The position numbers and the translations under genes are program-made. A DNA stretch of 64,000 nt. It comes from Rickettsia sp. Oklahoma-10 (GTDB lineage Bacteria; Pseudomonadota; Alphaproteobacteria; Rickettsiales; Rickettsiaceae). The DNA lies in assembly GCF_039954865.1 (NCBI RefSeq), contig NZ_CP157197.1, positions 823,501 to 887,500 of the forward strand. The letters are read 5' to 3'. Below the pieces are notes generated by a model that was given only the letters and a program-made list of their open reading frames with translations, was not told where the DNA came from and did no database searches. This document shows, piece by piece, positions 29,120 to 38,963 of this stretch. Each line of letters opens with the position of its first letter. The first letter of the stretch is position 1.

Positions 29120-30484
29120 ATGAATTCTCATACAAAACAAAAAATAGGTATTTTTGGGCTTGGTAAAACCGGTATGTCGGTTTACGAGGAAGTACAAAAT
29201 AAATATGATGTCATTGTCTACGATGATTTAAAAGCAAATAGAGATATATTTGCAGAATTATTTGGAAAAAACCTTATTGTTGCTTTATCTGATTCAAGAT
29301 GGCAAGATTTAGATAAAATTGTCTTAAGTCCTGGAGTGCCGCTGACTCATGCAATAGTAAGGATTGCTCATCATTGCAATATATCAATTACTTCTGATAT
29401 AGATTTATTATTTGAAAAATCAAGAAATTTAAACTTTATAGCTGTAACCGGTACAAACGGTAAAAGTACTACTACTGCTTTGATAAGCCATATTTTAAAT
29501 AGTAATGGTTTGGACTATCCGATTGCAGGTAATATAGGGGTTCCGGCTTTAAAAGCCAAAAATAGTAAGTACGGATATGTACTTGAATTATCTTCTTTTC
29601 AGTTAGATTTAATAAAAACATTTACAGCTAAAATAGCAGTACTTCTTAATATTACTCCTGATCATTTGGATAGACATAAGGACATGGATTACTATATTAA
29701 GGCAAAATCTAAGATTTTTGATCGCATGGATAAGAATAGTTATGCAGTAATTAATATTGATAATTATTATTGTCGTAAAATTTTTATGACATTGCAGCAA
29801 GAGCAGTGTATAAAATTAATTCCCTTTTCTGTTACCAAAATGCTTGAAAAAGGTATATTGGTAGTTAATGACATAATTAACGATAATTTTTGTAGTAATA
29901 GTAGCTTTAAATTACCATTTAATAAAAATCTGCAGGGAATGCATAATTGTGAAAACATTGCAGCAAGTTATGCAGTAGCTAAGATAATGGGATTAGAGTC
30001 TACAAAGATAATTAAAACTATCAGTAGTTTTCAAAGTTTACCTCATAGAATGCAATATATCGGTAATATAAATAATATAAGTTTTTACAATGATAGTAAA
30101 GCAACAAATGCCATATCTGCCTTGCAATCAATTAAGGCGCTTGATAATATTTATTGGCTTGCAGGAGGAATACCAAAGGAAGGGGGGATTGAGGAAATAA
30201 GACCATATTTTAACAGAATTAAAAAGGCTTATTTTTATGGACACGCTAAAGAAATATTTGCAGATGCAGTTAAAAATATGGTGGATTTTGTAATATGTAA
30301 TGATCTTAAGCAGGTTTTTGATCTTGCTTATAAGGATGCAGTAAGTAATACTGCAGAAGTGAAAAATATTTTGCTAGCACCTAGTTGTAGCTCATATGAT
30401 CAGTTTAAAAATTTTGAAGAGCGTGGAGAGTTATTTATCAAATTATTTTTGGAAAAAACTAAAAATAAAAAAAATACCATATAG
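29120..30484 (+). CDS. murD: UDP-N-acetylmuramoyl-L-alanine:D-glutamate ligase
   Basis: MurD adds D-Glu to UDP-MurNAc-L-Ala in the cytoplasm, using ATP. The N-terminal Rossmann-like domain starts [15 protein letters not shown]. The ATP-binding loop is [11 protein letters not shown], followed by central-domain ELSSFQLD and TPDHLDRH, and the C-terminal ligase domain with FYNDSKATN. The length of 454 is normal. The next gene of the division/cell-wall group, ftsW, is 1.26 kb downstream across decayed DNA. Confidence 0.97.
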   Translation: MNSHTKQKIGIFGLGKTGMSVYEEVQNKYDVIVYDDLKANRDIFAELFGKNLIVALSDSRWQDLDKIVLSPGVPLTHAIVRIAHHCNISITSDIDLLFEKSRNLNFIAVTGTNGKSTTTALISHILNSNGLDYPIAGNIGVPALKAKNSKYGYVLELSSFQLDLIKTFTAKIAVLLNITPDHLDRHKDMDYYIKAKSKIFDRMDKNSYAVINIDNYYCRKIFMTLQQEQCIKLIPFSVTKMLEKGILVVNDIINDNFCSNSSFKLPFNKNLQGMHNCENIAASYAVAKIMGLESTKIIKTISSFQSLPHRMQYIGNINNISFYNDSKATNAISALQSIKALDNIYWLAGGIPKEGGIEEIRPYFNRIKKAYFYGHAKEIFADAVKNMVDFVICNDLKQVFDLAYKDAVSNTAEVKNILLAPSCSSYDQFKNFEERGELFIKLFLEKTKNKKNTI

Positions 30485-31745
30485 GTTTAGTTGCAATAAA
30501 AAACTATTTATGTATAAATCTTTGTATCTAGTCCTTGTAATTCATTTAAATATTCTTCTAAATTTACTAGATTAATGGCAGTAATTTGTTCACATTTTGT
30601 TAATTTCATTATAATTTTTTTATTAAGATAATTGCAGGAATAGTATGATATTATATGGACCATGATTTTTGGTCTATAATAAACCATTTTACTGTTTTTG
30701 ATTTTCCATTTTTGTATTGACCTTTAATGATCATATATATCACCCATTCATCAATACCGAAATAGTTGAATAAACTACATAAAGTTTGCTAGCTAGCAAA
30801 CTTTATGTTTTATTTTTTTAATCTTACATGTCAAGATAAAATCCACATATTGAAATGTAAGGTAATATTTTTCATTCCACCAGCAAAAATTTTAACCAGT
30901 AATATTTAGATAATAAGTTAAAGTTTGGTACATCACAGTTTGCCATCCAGCTATTATACGATCAGTTTGTAAATATTATTTTGTGTCTGGATAAAAATTT
31001 AACGGTTTACCTAGCAGTTATTGTTAGATCTTTTCTGTTTTTTATATACCTAAATATTAGGGAATACATAGAATTAAATTCATATTTATAATATTCTAAT
31101 GTAGCTGAAGATAAGCATGGTACGGTACTTGCTTCGGTAATAGCTAGACATTTTTTGTGCTGTCATATTATTTAATAGATTTAATTAATCTATAGCAAAT
31201 TTGCGTACAAATCTTCTGCAATCAGCTAAATCAATATAATGCATACCAAGTATAATACTAGCTAGTGCAACATTATTAATTATTTGTTCGAAAGGACTGC
31301 AAGTTAAAAGGTTTTAATTTTTGTAATTGTGCCGTAATTTCTATATTTATGTAAAAGTAGCTAACAGGATGATTTTGTTCTATATCGTGTTTTAATCACA
31401 CACTCTGCAAGAATAAGTTGTACATTAAAATATATTAAGTCTTTTGGCGATCTTACTACTAAAATTTCCCATAGCACCTATAATATCATAACTTTTTTAA
31501 TCATTATAAAGAATTTATTTTAAATTTACCTGTGCATTCAAATATGTAATTTCTCAATTCAATTTTTATAAATCATATAAATTTCTTTTAAAGAATTCAG
31601 TTTGATCAATAAAATAAAAGTAGCGCATATTAGTTAATTTGTTATAATATTCTTGCGTCATATAAGCCTAGTTTAAGTGACTTGAGCAGTTTTACAGATA
31701 TCCAAGGTGTGTTAAATAACAAAATAAAGATTTTATAACTATAAA
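30485..31745 (-). pseudogene. Long gap between murD and ftsW with scattered minus-strand coding remnants
   Basis: No intact gene is present. The minus strand retains protein-like stretches: MKLTKCEQITAINLVNLEEY (about 30520-30613), IIKGQYKNGKSKTVKWFIID (about 30670-30740) and NNVALASIILGMHYIDLADC (about 31200-31290). All are broken by stops. I cannot name the parent gene or genes. The gap also holds a perfect 30-base palindrome (30778-30807). The last 120 bases before ftsW show no recognisable promoter. Confidence 0.35.
30778..30807 (+). terminator. Perfect 30-base palindrome followed by T-rich tract
   Basis: CATAAAGTTTGCTAG is followed at once by its exact complement CTAGCAAACTTTATG, then TTTTATTTTTTT. 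On the plus strand this has the form of a rho-independent terminator, about 290 bases after murD. It lies within decayed DNA, so it may be a relic. Confidence 0.5.
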
Positions 31746-32885
31746 ATGTTTAAAAATAATGAAATATCTAATAACTTTATTAAATTATGGTGGCGGAGTA
31801 CCGATAGGCAAATAATAATTTCTTTGATAATTTTATTTGCTTTTAGTTTAATGTTGGTTACTACTTCAGGTTCAGCAGTAGCAAGTAGAATAGGACTTGA
31901 AGAAAATTATTTTGCATCTAGACAAATATTGTATTTAGTTGCCGCTTCAGGGCTTATATTATTATTTTCATGCTTTAATAAGAAATGGTTAAGGCGTTTT
32001 GCAATACTTGGGTTTATTGCTAGTGTGGTTTTATTAATAGCAGTTAAATTTCTTGGTTATGAAGTGAAAGGAGCAGTACGATGGATTAATATTCTAGGTA
32101 TATCTATTCAGCCTTCAGAATTTATTAAACCGTTTTTTGCAGTTGTTACAGGTTGGATATTATCGTTAAAGTTTAATGATGATTTTCCAAGTGTTACGAT
32201 TTGTGTAATACTTTATTATATTGTGGCTATTCTCTTAATTATTCAACCAGATTTTGGAATGCTTGTAATGATTACGGCAGTGTTCGGTATTCAGCTGTTT
32301 ATTGCAGGTATGCCGATATTTTGGATTGTTCTAACAGGTTTGTTAGGTATGATAGGAGTAACTATTGCTTATTTTTGGTTACCTCACGTAACGCAAAGAA
32401 TTAATTCATTTCTAGATCCTGATAGTAGTGAGAATTATCAGGTCAGTAAGTCTCTTAAGGCTTTTGAGCATGGCGGTTTATATGGACGTGGTCCAGGGGA
32501 GGGGGCAGTAAAGCAGATGCTACCTGACTCACATACAGATTTTATTTTTGCCGTAGCAGGTGAAGAGTTTGGAGCTATTATTTGCCTGATTGTTATAGGT
32601 ATATTTGCTTTTATAGTATTAAGAAGTCTTGTTAAGCTATTAAGTGAAAAGGATAAATTTATACAATTCGCTGCTAGCGGTATAATTGCCCAATTAGGGC
32701 TTCAGGCAATAATTAATATAGGTGTAACTTTAAATTTACTTCCTACTAAAGGTATGACATTACCATTTATTAGTTATGGTGGTTCTTCAACACTTGCAGT
32801 TGCTATCGCTACTGGTATGCTTCTTGGTTTTACAAGACACCGAACCCCTTTAAATTCATACAAAATTCATAATATTGAAATATGA
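31746..32885 (+). CDS. ftsW: Peptidoglycan glycosyltransferase FtsW (SEDS family)
   Basis: FtsW polymerises septal peptidoglycan from lipid II together with its cognate class B PBP. The 379-residue protein has about ten membrane helices. SEDS signatures include [36 protein letters not shown] and the C-terminal [10 protein letters not shown]. Its end overlaps the murG start by 4 bases (ATGA), so the genes are translationally coupled. Confidence 0.95.
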   Translation: MFKNNEISNNFIKLWWRSTDRQIIISLIILFAFSLMLVTTSGSAVASRIGLEENYFASRQILYLVAASGLILLFSCFNKKWLRRFAILGFIASVVLLIAVKFLGYEVKGAVRWINILGISIQPSEFIKPFFAVVTGWILSLKFNDDFPSVTICVILYYIVAILLIIQPDFGMLVMITAVFGIQLFIAGMPIFWIVLTGLLGMIGVTIAYFWLPHVTQRINSFLDPDSSENYQVSKSLKAFEHGGLYGRGPGEGAVKQMLPDSHTDFIFAVAGEEFGAIICLIVIGIFAFIVLRSLVKLLSEKDKFIQFAASGIIAQLGLQAIINIGVTLNLLPTKGMTLPFISYGGSSTLAVAIATGMLLGFTRHRTPLNSYKIHNIEI

Positions 32886-33949
32886 AAAAAATCATTTTGG
32901 TAGCAGGTGGTACGGGAGGGCATTTTTTCCCAGCAGTTGCTCTTGGAGAAGAATTAATAAAACTTGGGTATGAAGTTCATTTTATTATTGATTTGAGATG
33001 CAAGAAGTATATAAATCAGGATATGAAGGTAATTTTTCATATAATAGATTTAAAACGATCAGATAATATTTTTTTGTTTTTACCAAGATTATCAATTGCA
33101 GTTTTAAAAGCTATTAGATTATTATATAATATAAAGTCTTCAGTCATTGTGGGATTTGGTGGTTATCCTGTTATTGCCTCGATGTGTGCGGCAGTTTTTT
33201 TAAGAGTGCCGATTATAATTCATGAACAGAATTCTTACCTTGGCAAAGTTAATAAGTTTTTTGCAAGCTTTGCTAAAAAGATAGCTATTTCTTATGAAAA
33301 CGTAAAAAATTTACCAGAATTTGCAAAAAGTAAAATAGTAGTTACCGGTGGGATAGTTAGAAAAAATATTAGAGATCTCGGTTCCTTGGTAGGGGGAGCA
33401 CGGAATGACAAGCTCTTTACAATATTTATTTTTGGCGGTAGTCAAGGAGCTAAACTGTTTTCAGAGTTAATACCTGCAAGTATCAAAATTTTAATACAAA
33501 AAGATCCGCAACTGAAATTACATATAATTCAGCAAGCAGCATTAGATGATCAAGTAAAAGTAAAAGATATATACTCGGAATTAAACATTACTTATGAACT
33601 TGCTGAATTTTTTGATAATATTGCATTGCAATATAAAGAAGCCGATTTAGTGATTTCAAGAGCAGGGGCTTCAACTATAGAAGAGTTGACCTATATAGGA
33701 TTACCTGCAGTCTTTATTCCGCTACCTAGTGCTGCAGATAATCATCAATATTACAATGCAAAATTGTTGGAAGATACAAAAGCAGGATGGTGTTTAGAGC
33801 AGAATAATATTTCTGCAGGAAAATTAGCAGATAAAATACTTGATTTGATAAGTAATACAAAGATATTAGAGGATGTTTCACAAAATTTATTAAAAAGAAA
33901 AAAAGAAGGGCATAAGTTATTAAGTCATCTAATAGAAGAGGTGATTTAA
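32882..33949 (+). CDS. murG: UDP-GlcNAc:lipid I N-acetylglucosaminyltransferase
   Basis: MurG is a peripheral GT28 enzyme that converts lipid I to lipid II. The N-terminal [13 protein letters not shown] loop, HEQNSYLG, the C-terminal [11 protein letters not shown], and the donor-binding [11 protein letters not shown] plus DNHQYYNA motifs are all present. The length of 355 is typical. The interdomain linker [15 protein letters not shown] is encoded by G-rich DNA that ends GGAATGACA, like palindromic-element ends, but the match is short. The gene starts inside the end of ftsW. Confidence 0.95.
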   Translation: MKKIILVAGGTGGHFFPAVALGEELIKLGYEVHFIIDLRCKKYINQDMKVIFHIIDLKRSDNIFLFLPRLSIAVLKAIRLLYNIKSSVIVGFGGYPVIASMCAAVFLRVPIIIHEQNSYLGKVNKFFASFAKKIAISYENVKNLPEFAKSKIVVTGGIVRKNIRDLGSLVGGARNDKLFTIFIFGGSQGAKLFSELIPASIKILIQKDPQLKLHIIQQAALDDQVKVKDIYSELNITYELAEFFDNIALQYKEADLVISRAGASTIEELTYIGLPAVFIPLPSAADNHQYYNAKLLEDTKAGWCLEQNNISAGKLADKILDLISNTKILEDVSQNLLKRKKEGHKLLSHLIEEVI

Positions 33950-33991
33950 ATTTTGTTTTATAGGCTTTGTTGTATTATGGATCGAGAAAGA

Positions 33992-34078
33992 TTGTTATAC
34001 TGTGGATTTGGACTATCCAAAAATACTAATAATTTTAGTATTTTTAGTTGGATCGTGTCATCAAGTTGCGGATAAACA
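33992..34078 (+). repeat. Palindromic element downstream of murG
   Basis: It has GTTATACTGTGGATTTGGAC, the internal ACTAATAATTTTAGTATTTT motif, and ATCAAGTTGCGGAT. The layout equals that at 5321-5406 and 53625-53732. Confidence 0.7.
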
Positions 34079-34226
34079 ATCGGGAAATTAATTCATGCCA
34101 CAAGACCAAAAATACCTTAAAATAATAATGATTTAATTAAGCGTATAGAACTTTGGTGCTTTATTCTTGCAAGTTTGGTTATTATATGGCATTAATCATA
34201 ATAAAATTTTGGAATAATATAAATAT

Positions 34227-34856
34227 ATGTTTAAAAAAATTATAATATTATTTTTAGGAATGTTCTTACTGTCAGGTTGTACCGATAATTTTAGAAGTTA
34301 CTTTCAAAAATCTGCAAATAATAGATTGGTTGATAGTAAAGGTGCTAAAGGTAGTAAAAGAAAACCTTTATATAATAATAAATATATTACTTTAGCTAAA
34401 AAGAATATATTAGAAGATAACCTTGATTATGATAACGACTATGACAATGATGATGACTATGATAGCGATAGTTTTTTCAGAGGAGAGAGAATAGATCCTG
34501 TAAAGAGAAATCGTGAGATGTATCTTAAGATGATTAAAAGAGATATAGCAAGGCAAAAAGCAGAAGCTGGTGAAGTTGAATCCAATGATAATATGACTTT
34601 AAGTAGAATGAATAAAAAAGTTAGAAAAGACAATAGCGATAAAGAAAAAAAGATGCAAGAGGAATTAAATCAGATAAAAGCAATGCTTAGAGAAACTAAG
34701 CGTGATATATCAAAATATACTTGTCCAAATGCTACAGTAAACCAAAATTATGCACCACCGGTAAAAAATAATAAGCCATATAATAACAATTCTAAGGTAA
34801 AGCAAAAATTTATCCGTGAAGATGATGATAACGGTAGTAATGCTTGTTCAATATAA
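34227..34856 (+). CDS. Hypothetical lipoprotein with acidic repeat and coiled-coil tendency
   Basis: I do not recognise this family. A lipoprotein signal ends in MFLLSGC (Cys at residue 18). The mature part is hydrophilic: an Asp/Tyr/Asn-rich stretch ([20 protein letters not shown], about residues 72-91) and a charged helical region likely to form a coiled coil (about residues 125-170, [19 protein letters not shown]). A flexible Asn/Lys-rich end follows. It stands alone after murG behind a palindromic element. Codon use looks ordinary and the frame is intact, so it is probably expressed and envelope-associated. Confidence 0.7.
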   Translation: MFKKIIILFLGMFLLSGCTDNFRSYFQKSANNRLVDSKGAKGSKRKPLYNNKYITLAKKNILEDNLDYDNDYDNDDDYDSDSFFRGERIDPVKRNREMYLKMIKRDIARQKAEAGEVESNDNMTLSRMNKKVRKDNSDKEKKMQEELNQIKAMLRETKRDISKYTCPNATVNQNYAPPVKNNKPYNNNSKVKQKFIREDDDNGSNACSI

Positions 34857-34859
34857 TGT

Positions 34860-36278
34860 ATGTCATTCCTGTGCAAGCAGGAATCTATCATTTTAAGCAA
34901 GATAACATTTTAATTTTCTAATACTATTGCAATAATTTAAATTGCATAGTATATTTATCACTCTTAATAGGTTTATTATTTTTAAATAAAAATTAATTTT
35001 TTATAGAAAAATGTTAAATTTATTAATAAAGTACCATTAGTCTTACCTCTATAAAAGGCCTTTAAAATCCTGTTGTTTCTGAAATAGCAGAATTAACAAA
35101 AAAATACATTTTAAAAGATCAAGAGCTTAAAAAAAGCTTATGGAATTGTTTCTAGATGATATTTTCTATTCAAGTAACAAGAGTACAGATATTATATGCT
35201 TTAAACACTGTGGAATCTGTAAAACAACATTTGACAGATGAGACGCAAGAATTTTGTAATAAATTAAATGACTATGGTATTTGTATGGCTTGTTAATGTG
35301 CTAGTTATAAAATAAGCGGTAAGGACATAATTAGAATTTATATCACCTCATTTATTAAAAAACGCCTCCGATATAGAATATATTAAGGCATATATTCCTG
35401 AAGGATATATAAAAGAGAGTAATATGAATATACTATGGAATTGCTTGGTAAACAACTACTGAGATCAAAAATCTTCTGAGTTTTAGTAAATAAATCGCTT
35501 GTACTGTCTATCCCTATACAAAATAGATGCATTAAATTATGATAGTGATGAAATTACAGTGGTTGGAGAAGAGTAAACGACACCGAATACTGGACAAGCT
35601 TGATATAACTGACCTCTATGGTTTAGTAAAAATCCATATATCATCTTATTACTTTTGAAAACTATATGTTTTTTTTATTCTTTATCTCAACTTCAGTCAG
35701 TTATGAATTAGAAGTAGGATGCTATTAATTAACAAGAATAAATTTTAGGAGAAACTCATAGCCCTAGGTTTATAAAGTTTTACTAATGAGTTATATAGCA
35801 TGAAATGTTATAAATATAACTCCTATATTATTAATATTAATTCTAGCTCCTGTTGTAATGCTAAGTAGGTATATACCCTAACATTGACGAATCTGTTTAA
35901 TATTGAGGATCTCATTTTAAAATAACGTCATCTTGGGTTTGTCATGGTATGTAATGTTAAAGTTTGCTCAGAGCCGTTATATTAAGAGATTTTGTATTTT
36001 AGCTGATATATCTAATTTTATAGCTTGATATTTATCAATATTGTATTAAAGTTTGCAGTTGTGCTATTTATAAATCGGACGTTACATCAATAAAACCGGC
36101 AAGAGTTGCAAGCTTGTTCTTTAGGGGTAGGGGCAAAAGTAAAATCGCTTCTCTTGATCAAGTTCTTACATAGTATTTTGTAGTATTTTGGCAAGATTCA
36201 GATAAGATGAATTGAAAGGTAGGTACGCCCCTGTACAGTGTATAAAACGTGAGTATAGGCGAGTCCTACAAAATTTGT
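34860..36278 (+). pseudogene. Long gap with decayed plus-strand coding
   Basis: The start (34862-34900) is a palindromic-element fragment (GTCATTCCTG, CAGGAATC). From about 35065 the plus strand reads IPVVSEIAELTKKYILKDQE. After a frame change it continues VTRVQILYALNTVESVKQHL and TDETQEFCNKLNDYGICM to about 35295. Later remnants are shorter. The parent gene is not recognised. From 35600 to 36278 I see only scattered short frames and no RNA gene or intact element. Confidence 0.35.
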
Positions 36279-37442
36279 TTATATCAAGCTTTCTAAAATA
36301 TACTGTAACTTTTTAGAAACAACCTGAATATCATAATTTTGTTGTAATTTTAGATAGGCATTTTTAGAAAATACCTTCGCTTTTTTAGGATTATCTATTA
36401 GATAAGCAATTTTTTCTGCTAAATCTTTAATTGACCCGGCTTTACAAATAAGTCCGTCTTGCATGTTGCTTAAGATTTCTGTAGGTCCTTCAGTATCTGT
36501 ACTAACAATAGGAATATTTGCCTTCATTGCTTCAAGTACTATAATGCCAAACGGTTCATGTAGTGATGGAAGACAAAAAATATCGCTCTGCTCAAAGAAT
36601 CTATCTTTATCGTTAATCCATCCGGTAAATGATATTTGATTTTGTAAATTAAGTATACGTACTAAAGCAATTAAATTATCTTTTTCTTCTCCTTCTCCAC
36701 CTATAACTACCTGAATATTATATTTTTTTTCTTTTAAAATTTTTATAGCTTTAATGAAAATATCAACACCTTTTTTAGTAACAAATCTTGCTAATACACC
36801 AATTACGATAGGTTTTCCATATATTAGACTTCTTGTATAATGTGCTTCTAAAGGTAATTTATACGTTGAGCTGGTACTCGAATCCTCGCGTAGTGTTGTA
36901 TACGCTGCAGTTCGAGGTAAAGATTCTCCTTCAAATCTCTCTTTATTAGCTTCCTTCTGCAAGAAGTCTATTTTATTTGGAGCAAAATCTTTATTAATAT
37001 TTATCATGTTTGGTAGAATAAATATTTTAGATTCAGCAAAGTTATTTTTTAGTAAAAATGCGTGCATATGATGTGTCAGAGCAATAACAAAATCACATTT
37101 GCGTAGTCCTTTTAAAGTATAATTATGAGCAATACCGATTAACTTAACATTAGTTATTTTAGCAAGTTTGCTAAAATTTATTGCTCTATTACCGTGTGCT
37201 ATAATTATATCGGGCTTAGTTTTGTAAATTATATATTTAAGAATAAGTACCGAGAGTAAATCAAACGGTACTATATTTGGTAGTTTTAAACTTTTTTTAG
37301 ATAAAAAAGAATTTATTTTTGCTTTGTAAGCAGTGGTATTTATAACTTCAATTTTTTGCATTTCAAGGGCAGTGCTATAATCTAAAAATGCTTGTTGAAT
37401 TCCGCCAAGGTCACGACTTAGCATGATATTGAGTACTTTCAT
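36279..37442 (-). CDS. Glycosyltransferase family 4 protein with RPE-1 insertion
   Basis: The 387-residue protein is a GT-B glycosyltransferase. The N-terminal acceptor domain starts NIMLSRDLGGIQQAF. The C-terminal donor domain has IGVLARFVTKKGVDIFIKAI, FTGWINDK and the E-x7-E motif in LPSLHEPFGIIVLEAMKA. It probably acts in lipopolysaccharide or other surface glycan assembly; the substrate is unknown. Between the domains (about residues 158-206) it carries an in-frame RPE-1 peptide, at a linker where it may be tolerated. The stop of a broken Rpn transposase lies 2 bases upstream. Confidence 0.87.
   Translation of the reverse strand: MKVLNIMLSRDLGGIQQAFLDYSTALEMQKIEVINTTAYKAKINSFLSKKSLKLPNIVPFDLLSVLILKYIIYKTKPDIIIAHGNRAINFSKLAKITNVKLIGIAHNYTLKGLRKCDFVIALTHHMHAFLLKNNFAESKIFILPNMININKDFAPNKIDFLQKEANKERFEGESLPRTAAYTTLREDSSTSSTYKLPLEAHYTRSLIYGKPIVIGVLARFVTKKGVDIFIKAIKILKEKKYNIQVVIGGEGEEKDNLIALVRILNLQNQISFTGWINDKDRFFEQSDIFCLPSLHEPFGIIVLEAMKANIPIVSTDTEGPTEILSNMQDGLICKAGSIKDLAEKIAYLIDNPKKAKVFSKNAYLKLQQNYDIQVVSKKLQYILESLI
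36823..36972 (-). repeat. RPE-1 copy in the GT4 glycosyltransferase gene
   Basis: It encodes FLQKEANKERFEGESLPRT followed by REDSSTSSTYKLPLEAHYTR. It aligns position by position with the RPE-1 copies at 7906-8040 and 20258-20405, always in the same frame and orientation. Confidence 0.88.
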
Positions 37443-37444
37443 TT

Positions 37445-38085
37445 CTACTTTAATTGCTTGATTTCATTTTTGGTTAAACCGGTAAAATCTATAATGTCAT
37501 CTAAAGGTCTATTTTTTTATAAGCATTTTTTTGCTAAATTGCATTTTATTTTCTTTTAATTTAGCTTCTCCTCTAGACTCACCTATAGCCATTCCTTTAG
37601 TTTCAGCATCCATAATTTTCTGTTCCTATACGCCTAAATTAGCCATTTCAGTTTTTATAATTTTTTCATAGGTATTTAAATCTTTTTCAGATCAGTTAGT
37701 TTCATCTAAAGCATAAAAAGGTTTTTTAATAATAAAATCATGACCTATCAAATATTCTATTCATTCTAGATTATTTTCATGTGCATGTTTAAAGAAATAT
37801 GCCCATTTTTCTTGCAGGTTCTCTAAATTGATCTAATGCTTTATTAAATTTTCTAGTTCTAAAAAGATAAAATGACAATCTTGTAAGTTGTACTCATAAG
37901 TCTTAGTATCAAGTAACCTATGATTTGATCTCCAATCTTTTTTGGAGGGAAATAAAATGAAATCGGCAATTGCTAAAAATATTACACCTCGGAGTTGTGC
38001 ATATACAGTCATTTTTTTGTACCAGAATATGCATAGTTATTTTTAGGATCTAAAAACGTGAAATGAGCATAGAAACGTATTTTTA
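37445..38085 (-). pseudogene. Broken Rpn-family PD-(D/E)XK nuclease/transposase
   Basis: Minus-strand fragments give the order of this family. FLDPKNNYAYSGTKK is at the N-terminus. Then, after a probable internal deletion, come VQLRGVIFLAIADFILFPSK and SNHRLLDTKTYEYNLQD. KWAYFFKHAHENNLE, FIIKKPFYALDETN, the Glu/Lys-rich ETKGMAIGESRGEAKLKE, and FTGLTKNEIKQLK at the end follow. Several stops and frameshifts interrupt it. Intact relatives are about 300 residues, so roughly a third is missing. Its stop is 2 bases before the GT4 start codon. Confidence 0.82.
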
Positions 38086-38099
38086 TATATAATAACTTC

Positions 38100-38131
38100 A
38101 TTATAGCAAATTTCTTAGAATTTGCTATAAT
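38100..38131. repeat. Perfect 13-bp stem hairpin upstream of dapF
   Basis: ATTATAGCAAATT, loop TCTTAG, AATTTGCTATAAT. The hairpin is 26 bases before the dapF start. There is no T-run after it, so it is not an obvious terminator. It could be a relic palindrome or part of the dapF leader. Confidence 0.5.
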
Positions 38132-38156
38132 ACAATCTTAAATATTATAATTGATT

Positions 38157-38963
38157 ATGATGAGTAAAATTAATTTTGTAAAAATGCATGGTCTCGGTAA
38201 TAATTTTGTTATTGTTAATAAACGAGAATTATTAAATTTACACGATTTACCACAGCTAGCAAAAAATATTGCGGATCGTCATACTGGTATTGGTTGCGAT
38301 CAGTTTATTCTTTATGAAGATCATAATGATTTTTATGAAATGATTATATATAATATAGATGGCTCTAGTGCTGAGTTATGTGGTAATGCTACAAGATGTT
38401 TAGCCAAGTTAATTTATCTTGATACGGGAAAGAAAGATATTATCATAGTAGTAGGCAATAAAGAATTACTATGCCGTATTGAAGACGAAAATGAGATTAG
38501 CGTTAATGTAGGAGCTGTTAGTTTTAATGAAGCTTGGATGCCGAGTCGTGATAAGATTTGGGAATTTGCAGGGCGTTATATGATTGATTTAAAGGAAACT
38601 ATTTGTGTGGATGTTGGTAACCCGCATTTGGTTATTTTTAGTAAGCTAGCGCATCAAGATCAAAAAATTGTCGGTGCAAAATTACAGGATAAAGAATTAT
38701 TTGCTAATGGTATAAACGTTAATTTTGCTGAAATTAAAAATAATAAGATTTATTTATCTGTTTGGGAGCGAGGAGTAGGGTTAACGCTTGCTTGCGGAAG
38801 TGGAGCTTGTGGTAGTTTTGCTGCTGGTTTAAAGCGTGGTTTTATCCATTCACCAAGTACAGTAGTGTTTAAACTGGGTAGTCTGAATATGAAGGAAGAA
38901 AACGGCAATATAATAATGCAAGGACCTGCTACGCTAATAGCTGAAGGGAGTATATTATTATGA
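38157..38963 (+). CDS. dapF: Diaminopimelate epimerase
   Basis: DapF interconverts L,L- and meso-diaminopimelate, giving the meso form used in peptidoglycan. The two catalytic cysteines are in ELCGNATRC and ACGSGACG. KMHGLGNNF is at the N-terminus and NPHLVIF in the middle. ATG 38157 and 38160 are both possible starts, and a TTG at 38151 is also in frame; I prefer an ATG. The stop overlaps the mtaB start (ATGA). Confidence 0.96.
   Translation: MMSKINFVKMHGLGNNFVIVNKRELLNLHDLPQLAKNIADRHTGIGCDQFILYEDHNDFYEMIIYNIDGSSAELCGNATRCLAKLIYLDTGKKDIIIVVGNKELLCRIEDENEISVNVGAVSFNEAWMPSRDKIWEFAGRYMIDLKETICVDVGNPHLVIFSKLAHQDQKIVGAKLQDKELFANGINVNFAEIKNNKIYLSVWERGVGLTLACGSGACGSFAAGLKRGFIHSPSTVVFKLGSLNMKEENGNIIMQGPATLIAEGSILL

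Noticed and set aside
33360-33415. Possible palindromic-element insertion in murG
   Set aside because: Only GGAATGACA and a G-rich stretch match, and the region is a variable linker in MurG proteins, so the length is not abnormal.
38100-38131. Riboswitch or attenuator before dapF
   Set aside because: Only one simple hairpin is visible, with no alternative pairing, T-run or known lysine-riboswitch core.
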